Below, in pieces: positions 8,443 to 18,189 of a DNA stretch of 64,000 nt. Under the pieces are notes generated by a model, which worked only from the letters and a program-made list of their open reading frames with translations, did no database searches and was not told where the DNA came from. The stretch is from Parundibacterium terreum (GTDB taxonomy: Bacteria > Pseudomonadota > Gammaproteobacteria > Burkholderiales > Burkholderiaceae_D), in assembly GCF_014636315.1 (NCBI RefSeq), contig NZ_BMED01000001.1, positions 372,316 to 436,315 of the forward strand, written 5' to 3'. The translations under genes and the position numbers were made by a program. Position 1 is the first letter of the stretch; every line of letters starts with the position of its first letter.

Positions 8443-10854
8443 TTAGTGTTTTACTACACCGGTATCGGCAGTGCCGTCTGCTTTTGCAGCGGCTGCTGCA
8501 ACCGGCACATCCTCTTCAACCAGCTCAACCGGTTGACGCTCCAATGCAATTTCCAGCACCTTGTCTATCCAGCGTACCGGGATGATTTCCAGCTTGTTTT
8601 TCACATTGTCTGGAATCTCAGCCAGGTCCTTCGCGTTTTCTTCCGGAATCAACACAGTCTTGATGCCGCCGCGATGTGCCGCCAGCAGTTTCTCTTTCAA
8701 GCCACCGATAGGCAGGACTTCACCACGCAAGGTGATTTCACCCGTCATCGCCACATCTGCACGCACAGGAATACCTGTGAACACGGATACCAGCGCAGTC
8801 GTCATCGCAATACCTGCCGAAGGACCATCTTTAGGCGTAGCGCCTTCAGGTACGTGAATATGGATGTCGCTCTTTTCAAAGACATCAGCCTTGATGCCCA
8901 GACGCTTGGCGCGGCTACGAACCACGGTACGCGCTGCCTCAATCGACTCTTTCATCACATCACCCAGAGTGCCGGTGCGTATGACGCCACCTTTACCTGG
9001 CATCGACACTGCCTCGATAGTCAGCAAATCGCCGCCAACCTCGGTCCAGGCCAAACCAACCACCTGGCCAACCTGATTGTCCTTGACTGCCACGCCGAAG
9101 TCATAGCGGCGCACTCCCAGGAATTTATCCAGGTTCTTCGAGTTGACAATAGCCTTCTTGTCGCTCTTCTTCAGCAGCAGCATCTTCACGACTTTGCGGC
9201 AGATCTTGGATACTTCACGTTCCAGCGAACGCACACCGGCTTCACGCGTGTAGTAGCGGATGATATCGCGCAAGGCGCTTTCAGATACGCTGATCTCTTC
9301 TTCCTTCAGACCATTGTTCTTGATCTGTTTAGGCAGCAGGTAACGCTGTGCAATGCTGGTTTTCTCATCTTCGGTATAACCCGACAGGCGTATCACTTCC
9401 ATCCTGTCCAGCAATGCCGGCGGGATATTGTAGGAGTTGGACGTCGCCACGAACATCACATCGGACAGATCGAAATCCACTTCGATGTAGTGATCGGAGA
9501 AAGTATGATTCTGCTCAGGATCCAGCACCTCCAGCAAAGCGGATGAAGGATCACCGCGGAAGTCCGCACCCATCTTGTCCACTTCGTCCAGCAGGAACAG
9601 AGGATTGCGCACGCCGACCTTGGACAGGCTTTGCAAAATCTTGCCCGGCATGGAGCCGATATACGTACGGCGGTGACCGCGGATCTCAGCCTCATCGCGT
9701 ACGCCACCCAGCGCCATACGCACGAACTTGCGGTTCGTTGCACGGGCGATGGACTGACCCAGCGAGGTCTTACCAACACCTGGAGGACCAACCAGGCACA
9801 GGATAGGCGCCTTCAGCTTGTCCACGCGCTGTTGCACGGCAAGATATTCCAGAATGCGTTCCTTGACCTTATCCAGGCCATAGTGGTCGTCTTCCAGCAC
9901 TTTCTCGGCGTTGGTCAGATCATTATTGACCTTGGATTTTTTCTTCCATGGCAAATTGACGATGGTGTCGATGTAGTTGCGCACAACAGTGGCCTCTGCC
10001 GACATTGGCGACATCATCTTCAATTTTTTCAGTTCGTTCTGAGCCTTATCGCGCGCCTCTTTAGGCATCTTGGCAGCGATAATTTTCTTTTCCAGCTCAT
10101 CGATGTCGGCACCTTCTTCGCCTTCACCGAGTTCTTTCTGGATAGCCTTGACCTGTTCGTTCAGGTAGTACTCGCGCTGAGATTTTTCCATCTGGCGTTT
10201 GACACGGCCACGGATGCGTTTTTCCACCTGCAGGATGTCCAGCTCGCCCTCCAGCTGGCCCAGCAAGTGCTCAAGCCGTTTGGCGACACTGAAGATTTCC
10301 AGTATCACCTGCTTTTGCTCCAGCTTCAGGGGAAGATGAGCGGCAATCGTATCTGCCAGGCGGCCGGCGTCATCAATGCCTGCCAGCGAAGCCAGGATTT
10401 CAGGCGGGATTTTTTTGTTCAGTTTGACGTATTGATCAAATTGCTGAACGATGGCACGGCGCATAGCTTCCACTTCGGAATCATCGCCCTCTTCCAGCTC
10501 TACCGGGGTCAGGTCGGCTGTGAAATGGGATTCTGTTTCGGTGATCTTGTGGATGCGCGCACGCTGAGCGCCCTCTACCAGTACCTTCACGGTACCGTCA
10601 GGCAACTTCAACATTTGCAGAATATTGGCAATACAGCCGATCTCATAAATATCATCGGCGGAAGGCTCATCCTTGGCTGCAGCTTTCTGCGCAGCAAGCA
10701 TGATGCTCTTGCCCTGGTCCATTGCAGCTTCCAAGGCCTTGATCGACTTTGGACGTCCAACAAACAGTGGGATGACCATGTGCGGGAATACGACAACATC
10801 GCGCAGGGGCAACAAAGGCAATTCGGTTTGTTCAGTGATTGTAGTAGTTGTCAT
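8443..10854 (-). CDS. lon: ATP-dependent protease Lon
   Basis: An 803-residue hexameric AAA+ serine protease that degrades damaged and regulatory proteins in the cytosol. Domains in order: N-terminal LON substrate domain (about 10-205), coiled-coil middle region (205-310), AAA+ module with Walker A GPPGVGKT at about 356-363 and Walker B FLLDEVDK, and the protease domain with the Ser-Lys dyad S679 ([11 protein letters not shown]) and K722 ([10 protein letters not shown]), the same numbers as in E. coli. The last 25 residues are Ala/Val-rich and variable. It lies 210 bp downstream of clpX on the same strand, with a probable terminator between. Confidence 0.98.
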   Translation of the reverse strand: MTTTTITEQTELPLLPLRDVVVFPHMVIPLFVGRPKSIKALEAAMDQGKSIMLAAQKAAAKDEPSADDIYEIGCIANILQMLKLPDGTVKVLVEGAQRARIHKITETESHFTADLTPVELEEGDDSEVEAMRRAIVQQFDQYVKLNKKIPPEILASLAGIDDAGRLADTIAAHLPLKLEQKQVILEIFSVAKRLEHLLGQLEGELDILQVEKRIRGRVKRQMEKSQREYYLNEQVKAIQKELGEGEEGADIDELEKKIIAAKMPKEARDKAQNELKKLKMMSPMSAEATVVRNYIDTIVNLPWKKKSKVNNDLTNAEKVLEDDHYGLDKVKERILEYLAVQQRVDKLKAPILCLVGPPGVGKTSLGQSIARATNRKFVRMALGGVRDEAEIRGHRRTYIGSMPGKILQSLSKVGVRNPLFLLDEVDKMGADFRGDPSSALLEVLDPEQNHTFSDHYIEVDFDLSDVMFVATSNSYNIPPALLDRMEVIRLSGYTEDEKTSIAQRYLLPKQIKNNGLKEEEISVSESALRDIIRYYTREAGVRSLEREVSKICRKVVKMLLLKKSDKKAIVNSKNLDKFLGVRRYDFGVAVKDNQVGQVVGLAWTEVGGDLLTIEAVSMPGKGGVIRTGTLGDVMKESIEAARTVVRSRAKRLGIKADVFEKSDIHIHVPEGATPKDGPSAGIAMTTALVSVFTGIPVRADVAMTGEITLRGEVLPIGGLKEKLLAAHRGGIKTVLIPEENAKDLAEIPDNVKNKLEIIPVRWIDKVLEIALERQPVELVEEDVPVAAAAAKADGTADTGVVKH

Positions 10855-10938
10855 GGCGCACCTTATTCAAAATTTCACTGCTTAGATTGGCGCACTAGGC
10901 TGAAACTCAAGCCCATCATGCTAAAAAACAATAAAAAA

Positions 10939-10955
10939 AAGCCACACAGAGGCTT
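10939..10955 (-). terminator. Weak terminator or attenuator between clpX and lon
   Basis: On the minus strand AAGCC pairs with GGCTT (10951-10955 with 10939-10943) across a 7-base loop and is followed by a T-rich run of eight. The short stem suggests partial read-through from clpX into lon. Confidence 0.5.
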
Positions 10956-11064
10956 CTCCGGTAGCTTTTCGATTGAAGCTAGAAATTTTTTATGTGCTTA
11001 AATTGTACTGCGATTCCAGCAAACAGGGGGGATGAGCACGCTATCCCCCACAATTTATAAGGAA

Positions 11065-12336
11065 TTAAGATTTTCCGCCCGAAACCTTGGGTTGTTCGTG
11101 ATAAATCAGCAGAGGTTTGGCGCCGTTGCTAATCATGTTTTCATCAATAACGACCTTAGCCACATTTTGCTGGCTAGGCAGTTCAAACATGATGTCCAGC
11201 AGCGCGTGCTCCAGGATGGAACGCAAGCCACGGGCACCCGTTTTACGTGCAATCGCTTTCTTCGCAATCGCATGCAATGCAGCCGGACGTATCTCCAGTT
11301 CTGAGCCTTCCATCTCAAGCAGCTTCGAATACTGCTTGATCAGCGCATTCTTAGGCTCGATCAGGATCTGGATCAACGCCGCCTCATCCAGCTCATTCAG
11401 CGTCGCTATAACCGGCAAACGGCCTACCAGCTCAGGGATCAGACCGAATTTGATCAGGTCCTGTGGTTCCGCATCCTGCATGATCTCGCTGGCGCTCTTT
11501 TCGGTCGAGCTCTTTACGCTGGCAGCAAAACCGATGCTGCTGCGCTCGGAACGGTCGGAAATGATCTTGGCCAGGCCGTCAAACGCACCGCCACAGATGA
11601 ACATGATGTTGGTCGTGTCGATCTGGATGAAATCCTGGTTAGGATGCTTGCGGCCGCCCTGAGGTGGCACAGAAGCCATCGTACCTTCGATCAGCTTCAG
11701 CAAAGCCTGCTGCACACCCTCGCCGGAAACGTCGCGTGTGATGGACGGATTATCCGATTTGCGGGAAATCTTGTCGATCTCATCGATGTAGACGATACCT
11801 TTTTGTGCGCGCTCTACTTCATAGTTGCAATTCTGCAGCAATTTCTGAATGATGTTCTCAACATCCTCGCCAACATAGCCGGCTTCGGTCAGTGTTGTTG
11901 CATCTGCAATAACGAAAGGCACGTTCAACATGCGGGCCAATGTCTGCGCCAGCAGGGTTTTACCGGAACCTGTAGGACCTACCAGCAAAATATTGCTTTT
12001 GGCCAGTTCTACATCATCTTTTTTGCCTAAATGCTTCAGGCGTTTGTAGTGGTTATACACCGCTACTGCCAGAATGCGTTTTGCAGTGGATTGCCCGATC
12101 ACATATTGATCCAGCAATTCTGTGATTTCCAGTGGGGTCGGTAATTCTGTGCGTGGGCTGGAAATGGAATCCAGGCTTGCCACTTCGTCACGAATAATGT
12201 CATTGCACAAATCAATGCATTCGTCACAGATAAAAACCGACGGTCCGGCAATCAGTTTTTTTACCTCGTGTTGACTCTTGCCACAGAATGAGCAATAGAG
12301 CAGCTTTTCGCCAGTGGAGGATTTTTTATCGGGCAT
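11065..12336 (-). CDS. clpX: ATP-dependent Clp protease ATP-binding subunit ClpX
   Basis: A 423-residue AAA+ unfoldase that recognises substrates and feeds them to ClpP. The N-terminal zinc-binding domain has Cys15, Cys18, Cys37 and Cys40 (CSFC and CDEC). Walker A GPTGSGKT is at residues 120-127, IDEIDKI is the Walker B, and the IGF-type ClpP-docking loop appears as IGFAAS near residue 270. Length and motifs are complete. It follows clpP by 293 bp, with a terminator in between, so it probably also has its own promoter. Confidence 0.98.
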   Translation of the reverse strand: MPDKKSSTGEKLLYCSFCGKSQHEVKKLIAGPSVFICDECIDLCNDIIRDEVASLDSISSPRTELPTPLEITELLDQYVIGQSTAKRILAVAVYNHYKRLKHLGKKDDVELAKSNILLVGPTGSGKTLLAQTLARMLNVPFVIADATTLTEAGYVGEDVENIIQKLLQNCNYEVERAQKGIVYIDEIDKISRKSDNPSITRDVSGEGVQQALLKLIEGTMASVPPQGGRKHPNQDFIQIDTTNIMFICGGAFDGLAKIISDRSERSSIGFAASVKSSTEKSASEIMQDAEPQDLIKFGLIPELVGRLPVIATLNELDEAALIQILIEPKNALIKQYSKLLEMEGSELEIRPAALHAIAKKAIARKTGARGLRSILEHALLDIMFELPSQQNVAKVVIDENMISNGAKPLLIYHEQPKVSGGKS

Positions 12337-12560
12337 GGTACGAATAATTAAACAGAAATGGGTTTGATATTACCTGCAAATTCACGATTCGTCATTGAAC
12401 TTATTTCTATCCACCAACGATACATTTATTGGAAAGCTGCTGCAAAATTAACCCGGACAGCATTGCTTGCAAAGGCGCCCGCAAAGCCAGGATAATTTTT
12501 CAGCAATCTCCAAATCAATTTAGTGCATTTACAAGCCAGATTATAGAGCACAATAAAAAA

Positions 12561-12589
12561 AACGCCCGGACCTTTATAGTGCGGGCGTT
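12561..12589 (-). terminator. Terminator after clpP
   Basis: AACGCCCG (12561-12568) pairs with CGGGCGTT (12582-12589) around a 13-base loop, with A and T runs on both sides. It lies 41 bases past the clpP stop within the 293-bp clpP-clpX gap. The rest of that gap (12337-12550) is AT-rich and should hold the clpX promoter; I see no clear consensus there. Confidence 0.88.
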
Positions 12590-12629
12590 TTTTATTATTT
12601 CAATGATCGCGGAAGCCGCGAACACCGGA

Positions 12630-13256
12630 TCAGGAACGATGCGTCAATACCTTGTCGATCAGGCCATATTCAGCGGCTGCATCAGCAGACATGAAGTTGT
12701 CCCGGTCGGTATCCTTGGCGATTTGCTCTATGCTTCTGCCGGTCTTTTCAGCCAGCATTGCATTCAAGCGCTCACGCAGATACAGTATTTCACGTGCCTG
12801 GATTTCGATATCCGAAGCCTGGCCCTGCGCTCCACCCAGCGGTTGATGAATCATGATCCGTGAATTAGGCAAGGAAAAACGCTTGCCTTTGGCGCCGGCT
12901 GCCAACAGGAAAGCTCCCATTGACGCTGCCAGGCCGGTACACAGTGTTGACACATCCGGCTTGATGAATTGCATAGTGTCGTAAATCGCCATCCCTGCAG
13001 AAACCGACCCGCCTGGGGAGTTAATGTAAAGTGAAATATCCTTGTCCGGATTTTCACTTTCCAGGAACAGCAATTGCGCCACGATCAGGTTGGCAGCCTG
13101 GTCATTGACCGGACCAACCAGAAAAATCACACGCTCTTTGAGCAGGCGGGAGTAGATGTCGTATGCACGCTCTCCCCGGCCGCTTTGCTCGATAACCATT
13201 GGCACCATGCCTAGCATGTTGGTTTCTAATGCAGAATTATGGATGATGCCTGACAT
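12630..13256 (-). CDS. clpP: ATP-dependent Clp protease proteolytic subunit ClpP
   Basis: A 208-residue serine peptidase that forms the tetradecameric chamber capped by ClpX. The catalytic triad is Ser112 (GLAASMGAF), His137 (SRIMIHQP) and Asp186 ([10 protein letters not shown]). A short N-terminal propeptide of about 14 residues is likely removed. It lies 18 bp downstream of tig, so the two are probably co-transcribed, as is usual. Confidence 0.98.
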   Translation of the reverse strand: MSGIIHNSALETNMLGMVPMVIEQSGRGERAYDIYSRLLKERVIFLVGPVNDQAANLIVAQLLFLESENPDKDISLYINSPGGSVSAGMAIYDTMQFIKPDVSTLCTGLAASMGAFLLAAGAKGKRFSLPNSRIMIHQPLGGAQGQASDIEIQAREILYLRERLNAMLAEKTGRSIEQIAKDTDRDNFMSADAAAEYGLIDKVLTHRS

Positions 13257-13274
13257 GTGTGATTTCCTTAATTG

Positions 13275-14621
13275 TTAAGCTTGCGCGTTGTTACCCATCA
13301 ATTCGTCGAAAGGCAGAACCTTGTCTGTCACCTTCGCTTTACCCAGCACATAAGTAACGACGTTTTCTTCTAATACAAGGGCTTCAACTTCAGCTAAACG
13401 GCTACGATCGCTGTAGTAGTATTTAACTACTTGTTGCGGATCTTCGTAGCTTTGTGCGAAATCTTCAACCTGAGCCTTGATTTGCTCTGCAGTTGCCTGC
13501 AGGTTGTTAGCTTTGACCAGTTCAGCCAGGATCAAGCCCAGACGCACGCGGCGCTCAGCTTGTGTAGCAAACAATTCAGGCGGGAATGGTACGTCGTTGA
13601 CGCTCATGCCGCGCTGTGCCATATCCTGACGTGTCATTTCTGCCAGACGCTGGCCATCCTGCTCAACCAAAGTCTTAGGAACGTCGAATTCTACCGCTTT
13701 GACCAGTGCATCCATCACGCTGTCTTTGGTCTTCGCTTTAACGCGACCCTTGACTTCACGCTCCAGGTTTTCCTTGATGTCGGTACGCATTTTAGCCAGA
13801 TCGCCGTCGGTGATACCCAACATCTTCGCGAAATCGGCATCTACCTCAGGCAGATGTGCCCATTCCAGCTTTTTCAGCGTGATGGTGAATTCTGCTGTTT
13901 TACCTGCGACATCCTTGCCGTGGTAATCCTCAGGGAAAGACAATGGGAAAGTTTTGCTTTCGCCAACTTTCAAGCCCAGAGTTGCCGTTTCAAATTCTGG
14001 CAACATGCGGCCTTCGCCCAATACGAATGCGAAATCGTCAGCTTTACCGCCGGCAAATTCAACACCGTCAATCTTGCCGACGAAGTCTACCGTAGCGCGG
14101 TCGCCATTTTGAGCGGACTGTTCGCCGCCGTCGCCATGCGCGCCCTGCTCGCCTTTAACGTGGTAGTGCACACGTTGCTTGCGCAGGATGTCGATCGTTT
14201 TATCGATCTCTACATCGCTGACTTCAGCTTTGACTTGTTCCACTTCTGCAGCAGACAAATCGCCAACTGCGAACTCTGGGTACACTTCGAAAGTTGCGTC
14301 AAAAGCCAGGCTGCCTTCTGCAACAGCGTCGCCGGTTTTTGGCTCAATCTTTGGATAGCCTGCTACGCGCAGATTGTTTTCGTTGGCAGCCTGATTGAAT
14401 GCCTGACCGACTTTGTCGTTCAGCACTTCAGTCTCAACCTGGTAGCCGTATTGAGCGGCAACCATTTTCATTGGCACTTTGCCTGGACGGAAGCCAGGGG
14501 CTTTCGCCGTGCGTGCACGCACCTTCAAACGTTTCTCAACCTCGGACTGCACTTCTGCGATCGGGAAAGAAATAGTAAGACGGCGCTCTAATTTATCTAA
14601 AGTTTCGACTGCAGTTGCCAT
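13275..14621 (-). CDS. tig: Trigger factor, ribosome-associated chaperone and prolyl isomerase
   Basis: A 448-residue chaperone that binds ribosomal protein L23 at the exit tunnel. The N-terminal ribosome-binding domain carries the signature GFRPGKVP near residue 44. The FKBP-type isomerase domain spans about 160-250 ([11 protein letters not shown]). The long helical C-terminal chaperone domain follows. The FKBP domain starts with a slightly extended, Gly/Gln-rich stretch (residues 157-168). It heads the tig-clpP unit and a tRNA-Leu gene lies just upstream. Confidence 0.97.
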   Translation of the reverse strand: MATAVETLDKLERRLTISFPIAEVQSEVEKRLKVRARTAKAPGFRPGKVPMKMVAAQYGYQVETEVLNDKVGQAFNQAANENNLRVAGYPKIEPKTGDAVAEGSLAFDATFEVYPEFAVGDLSAAEVEQVKAEVSDVEIDKTIDILRKQRVHYHVKGEQGAHGDGGEQSAQNGDRATVDFVGKIDGVEFAGGKADDFAFVLGEGRMLPEFETATLGLKVGESKTFPLSFPEDYHGKDVAGKTAEFTITLKKLEWAHLPEVDADFAKMLGITDGDLAKMRTDIKENLEREVKGRVKAKTKDSVMDALVKAVEFDVPKTLVEQDGQRLAEMTRQDMAQRGMSVNDVPFPPELFATQAERRVRLGLILAELVKANNLQATAEQIKAQVEDFAQSYEDPQQVVKYYYSDRSRLAEVEALVLEENVVTYVLGKAKVTDKVLPFDELMGNNAQA

Positions 14622-14650
14622 GAAAATCGTCCAAATATAAAAAAATTCTG

Positions 14651-14737
14651 TGGTGCGAGGAGGGGGACTCGAACCCCCACACCATTGCTGGCGTCAGGAC
14701 CTAAACCTGGTGCGTCTACCAATTTCGCCATCCTCGC
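14651..14737 (-). tRNA. tRNA-Leu (anticodon UAG)
   Basis: An 87-base tRNA with CCA encoded. The acceptor stem starts GCGAGGA, the D-arm contains the class II AAATTGGTAGACGC, the anticodon loop TTTAGGT gives anticodon UAG, there is a long variable arm, and GGTTCGAGTC forms the T-loop. It reads CUA and probably CUN leucine codons. It lies directly upstream of tig, the common order in Burkholderiales. Confidence 0.97.
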
Positions 14738-14758
14738 GGGAATTAGCACAAAAGCAAA

Positions 14759-14785
14759 GGGCGACCCGAAAACTAAGTGTCGCCC
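14759..14785 (-). other. Stem-loop upstream of tRNA-Leu
   Basis: GGGCGAC (14759-14765) pairs with GTCGCCC (14779-14785) around a 13-base loop. On the minus strand it is followed by TTTGCTTTT, so it could be a late terminator for the RND operon that ends at 15094. That assignment is uncertain because the distance is about 310 bases. Confidence 0.45.
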
Positions 14786-14924
14786 AAAACTATCGCATGT
14801 GGCATTTCAACTCCAGCCGCGTATTCTACTGGATTTTACCTACGTGTGTCTCGTTTTTTTCGTAGTAAATTGCAATTTAATTGACGAGAAGAACCATTTA
14901 TAAAATTTTATGCTTATAAAGCAG

Positions 14925-14969
14925 GCAGGGCCTGCAACATCGATGAAAGCTTGATGTTTCAGGCCCTGC
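14925..14969. repeat. Long hairpin downstream of the RND gene
   Basis: Two 17-base arms (14925-14941 and 14953-14969) pair at 16 of 17 positions around an 11-base loop that contains AAGCTT. The outer half is GC-rich (GCAGGGCCTG). No T tract follows directly. It lies 125 bases beyond the RND stop codon and could be a terminator, an RNA-stabilising hairpin or a REP-like unit. I found no second copy in this window. Confidence 0.6.
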
Positions 14970-15020
14970 TCCGCGCGGCCATTTTCGTGGTCGCGCGCTC
15001 ATTACATGACTACTCATGCG

Positions 15021-15060
15021 GCTATTGCGCTATTGCGCTGTTGCGCTGTTGCGCTGTTGC
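15021..15060. repeat. Five tandem 8-bp repeats
   Basis: GCTATTGC twice, then GCTGTTGC three times, without interruption. It lies 34 bases beyond the RND permease stop codon in non-coding sequence. With the hairpin at 14925-14969 and the stem-loop at 14759-14785 it makes up most of the recognisable content of the 14738-15093 gap. Confidence 0.9.
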
Positions 15061-15093
15061 TATCTCATAACGCGCATCTACCCAGCTATCAAC

Positions 15094-18000
15094 TCATGCT
15101 ACCGGCTTCTTCACCCGGAACCAGGCAGCATACAAGGCCGGCAGGAACAGCAAAGTCAACGCTGTCGCAATAATCAAGCCGCCCATGATCGCCACCGCCA
15201 TCGGCCCCCAGAATACCGAGCGCGACAAAGGTATCATCGCCAGCACCGCCGCCGCCGCAGTCAAGATAATAGGACGGAAACGCCTTACTGCCGATTCAAC
15301 AATCGCATCCCATGGACTGGCGCCGTTCTGGATATCATGTTCGATCTGGTCGATCAGGATCACAGAATTGCGGATGATCATACCGAACAAGGCGATTACG
15401 CCGAGCTGCGCCACGAAGCCAAACGGTCTTTGCAATATCAGCAAGGCCATTGCCGCACCTGCCACGCCGAGCGGGCCTGTCAGGAAGACCAGCAACGCAC
15501 GCGAGAAACTATGCAATTGCAGCATCAGCAAGGTGAAGATAATAAAGATCACCAGCGGAACGTTGGCCGCAATGGAATCCTGCGCCTTGCCACTATCCGC
15601 AGCCGCACCTGCCAGCTCTATCTTATAACCAGGCAGCAAGCTCGCGCGGATCTGATCCAGCTTCGGTGATATCTGACTGGAGACCGTCGGCCCCTGTATG
15701 CCGTCCACCACGTCGCACTGCACGGTAACAGCCCATTCACGCGCCTCACGCCACACCACGCCCGGCTCCCATACCAGCTGGATGCGGGCAAGCTGCGACA
15801 GCGGCACGGCCTTGCCGCTGGCTGTAGGAATATTCGCCTGGCTCAATGCAGTGATTGTCGAGCGCTCATCTACAGGCTGGCGCACCTGGATGTCAATCAG
15901 GTTGATGCCCTCGCGGAACTGCCCTACCGTGGTACCTGACAAGATAGTGTTTGCCGCCCGCATCACGCTTTGCGAAGTCACGCCCAGCGCGCGCAGTTTT
16001 TCCTGGTCCAGGTCGATACGCACCACCTTCACCGACTCATTCCAGTTATCGTTGACACCTATCGCATTCGGATTGGCGCGCATCACTTCCTTGACCCGAT
16101 CCGCCACTTCACGCACCTTCGCCACTTCCAGGCCAGTTACACGGAACTGCACCGGATAAGGAACCGGCGGGCCATTCGGCAGCAGCTTGACGCGGCCACG
16201 CACTTCCGGGAAATCGGTCTTGAATATTTGCGTGATTTTCAGGCGCAGAGTTTCTCGCTCTTTCAAATCCTTGGCCAGCACAACCAGCTGGGACACGTTA
16301 GTCTGCGGAAAAATCTGATCCAGCGGCAAATAGAAACGCGGGCTACCGGTACCCACATAGGAAGTCACACTTTCAACACCAGGCTCCTTGCTGATCATAG
16401 CCTCGAATTTCTTCACCTGAGCCTCATTGGCCTTGAATGCAGAACCTTCCGGCAGCCACATTTCCACCATCAGCTCCGGACGCGCAGAATCCGGGAAAAA
16501 CTGCTGCTCAATAAACTTGAAGCCATATACGCCCAAGCCAAACACCGCCAGCGTGATCACAATCGTCGTCTTGCGCCATTCGACACACCAGTTCACCAGT
16601 GCGCGGAAGCGGGTATAGAACGGCGTATCGAACAGCTCGTGCTGGCCATCCGCGGATGCGGCAGGCTTCACCTTCAGTAACAAGTAGCCGAGGTAAGGAG
16701 TGAACAATACTGCCGCCAGCCAAGAAATGATCAAGGCAAGCGCATTCACAGAGAACATCGAGAAGGTATATTCACCGGCAGCAGATTTTGCCAGGCCGAT
16801 AGGCAGAAAACCGGCCGCAGTAATCAAGGTACCGGTCAACATCGGCATCGCCGTCGAGGTATAGGCAAACGTGGCGGCATCGAAACGCGAAAAACCCTCC
16901 TCCATTTTTCGCACCATCATTTCCACAGCGATAATCGCATCATCCACCAGCAAACCCAAGGCGATAATCAAGGCACCTAGCGAAATCTTGTGCAAATCGA
17001 TATCGAAGATGCGCATGAACAGGAAGGTCACTGCCAGCACCAGCGGTATCGTCAGGCCGACAACGAGGCCAGGCCAGATATCCAGCCGGAAAGGCCTGGT
17101 ATGCAAACCTAATGACAGGAAGCTGACCGCCAGCACAATCACCACCGCTTCTATCAGCGTATGCACAAATTCACCCACCGACGAGGCTACCGCCTTGGGC
17201 TGGTCTGTGACTCGCTCTATCTGTATGCCAACCGGCACCTTGGCCCGGATCTCGGTCATTACCTTGTCGAGATTCTTGCCCAGCTCAATAATATTGCCGC
17301 CGCGCTCCATGGAAATGCCCAAGCCTATGACTTCCTTGCCATTGAAGCGCATCTTGTCCGAAGGAGGATCGGTGTAGCCGCGGGTAATATCGGCAAAATC
17401 ACCTAGCCGGAACGTCGTGCCATTGGCGCGCAACTGCAGATCCTCAAGATCCTTGGTCGTCATCAACGCGCCGGATATCCTCACCTGCAAATTGTCGGTG
17501 GGCGTGACCATCACTCCGGTAGACTCCACCGAGTTTTGCGACGCGATCTGCGACACTACCGCATCGAATGGAATACCTAGCTGTGAAAATTTCTTTTGCG
17601 AGAAGACGATATTGATCTTCTGGTCCTGTACGCCGAACATTTCCACTTTGGATACCGAAGGTATGCGCAGGAATTGCTGGCGCACAAAATCCGCATAATC
17701 CTTTACCTGCTGATAGGTAAAGCCGTCGCCGGACAAAGCGAAGATGGAGCCATAGGTATCGCCGAACTCATCGTTGAAGAATGGCCCCTGCACGCCGGGC
17801 GGCAAAGTGCCGCGGATATCGCCTATCTTCTTGCGCACCTGATACCAGGTCTGTGCGGTTTCTTTTGGTGGCGTGGATTCACGCAACTGCAAGATGATCA
17901 AGGTCTGGCCGGGCTTGGAATAGCTGCGTATGCGGTCGATATACGGTGTTTCCTGCAGTTTTTTTTCCAGCTTGTCGGTAACCTGGTCGGCCATTTGCAA

Positions 18001-18189
18001 GGCCGTAGCACCCGGCCAGTTTGCACTGACAACCATCGCGCGGAAGGTGAAGGGAGGATCTTCGTCCTGCCCCAGGCGGCTGTAACTGAAAATACCCCCC
18101 AACAGCAGCGCCACGATCAGGTAGCGCGTCAGCGGGATATGTTCCAGTGCCCATTTGGATAAGTTGAAACCCTTGGACGTGTCGCTCAT
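15094..18189 (-). CDS. RND efflux transporter permease (AcrB/TriC-like)
   Basis: A 1031-residue inner-membrane proton-driven pump subunit that exports drugs or other amphiphiles from the periplasm. It has the duplicated RND layout: TM1 at about 20-40, a large periplasmic loop, TM2-6, TM7 near 535, a second loop and TM8-12. The TM4 proton-relay pair is in ALGLLVDDAIIAVEMM. The N-terminal region (GQDEDPPFTFRAMVV) resembles the TriC/MexK group more than AcrB itself, so the substrate cannot be stated. Its ATG overlaps the TGA of the adaptor gene by four bases, which indicates translational coupling. No outer-membrane channel gene is adjacent, so a TolC-like protein must be supplied from elsewhere. 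Confidence 0.93.
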   Translation of the reverse strand: MSDTSKGFNLSKWALEHIPLTRYLIVALLLGGIFSYSRLGQDEDPPFTFRAMVVSANWPGATALQMADQVTDKLEKKLQETPYIDRIRSYSKPGQTLIILQLRESTPPKETAQTWYQVRKKIGDIRGTLPPGVQGPFFNDEFGDTYGSIFALSGDGFTYQQVKDYADFVRQQFLRIPSVSKVEMFGVQDQKINIVFSQKKFSQLGIPFDAVVSQIASQNSVESTGVMVTPTDNLQVRISGALMTTKDLEDLQLRANGTTFRLGDFADITRGYTDPPSDKMRFNGKEVIGLGISMERGGNIIELGKNLDKVMTEIRAKVPVGIQIERVTDQPKAVASSVGEFVHTLIEAVVIVLAVSFLSLGLHTRPFRLDIWPGLVVGLTIPLVLAVTFLFMRIFDIDLHKISLGALIIALGLLVDDAIIAVEMMVRKMEEGFSRFDAATFAYTSTAMPMLTGTLITAAGFLPIGLAKSAAGEYTFSMFSVNALALIISWLAAVLFTPYLGYLLLKVKPAASADGQHELFDTPFYTRFRALVNWCVEWRKTTIVITLAVFGLGVYGFKFIEQQFFPDSARPELMVEMWLPEGSAFKANEAQVKKFEAMISKEPGVESVTSYVGTGSPRFYLPLDQIFPQTNVSQLVVLAKDLKERETLRLKITQIFKTDFPEVRGRVKLLPNGPPVPYPVQFRVTGLEVAKVREVADRVKEVMRANPNAIGVNDNWNESVKVVRIDLDQEKLRALGVTSQSVMRAANTILSGTTVGQFREGINLIDIQVRQPVDERSTITALSQANIPTASGKAVPLSQLARIQLVWEPGVVWREAREWAVTVQCDVVDGIQGPTVSSQISPKLDQIRASLLPGYKIELAGAAADSGKAQDSIAANVPLVIFIIFTLLMLQLHSFSRALLVFLTGPLGVAGAAMALLILQRPFGFVAQLGVIALFGMIIRNSVILIDQIEHDIQNGASPWDAIVESAVRRFRPIILTAAAAVLAMIPLSRSVFWGPMAVAIMGGLIIATALTLLFLPALYAAWFRVKKPVA

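Noticed and set aside
9631..11001. 456-codon open frame on the plus strand opposite lon
   Set aside because: It lies wholly antisense to lon and its upstream region, has Gln/His/Leu/Phe-rich composition typical of a shadow frame, and no family resemblance.
13431..14591. 386-codon open frame on the plus strand opposite tig
   Set aside because: Antisense to a clear trigger factor gene; Phe/Cys/Leu-rich shadow composition.
15021..15060. CRISPR array
   Set aside because: The unit is eight bases without spacers; it is a simple tandem repeat. No CRISPR or cas gene is seen anywhere in the window.
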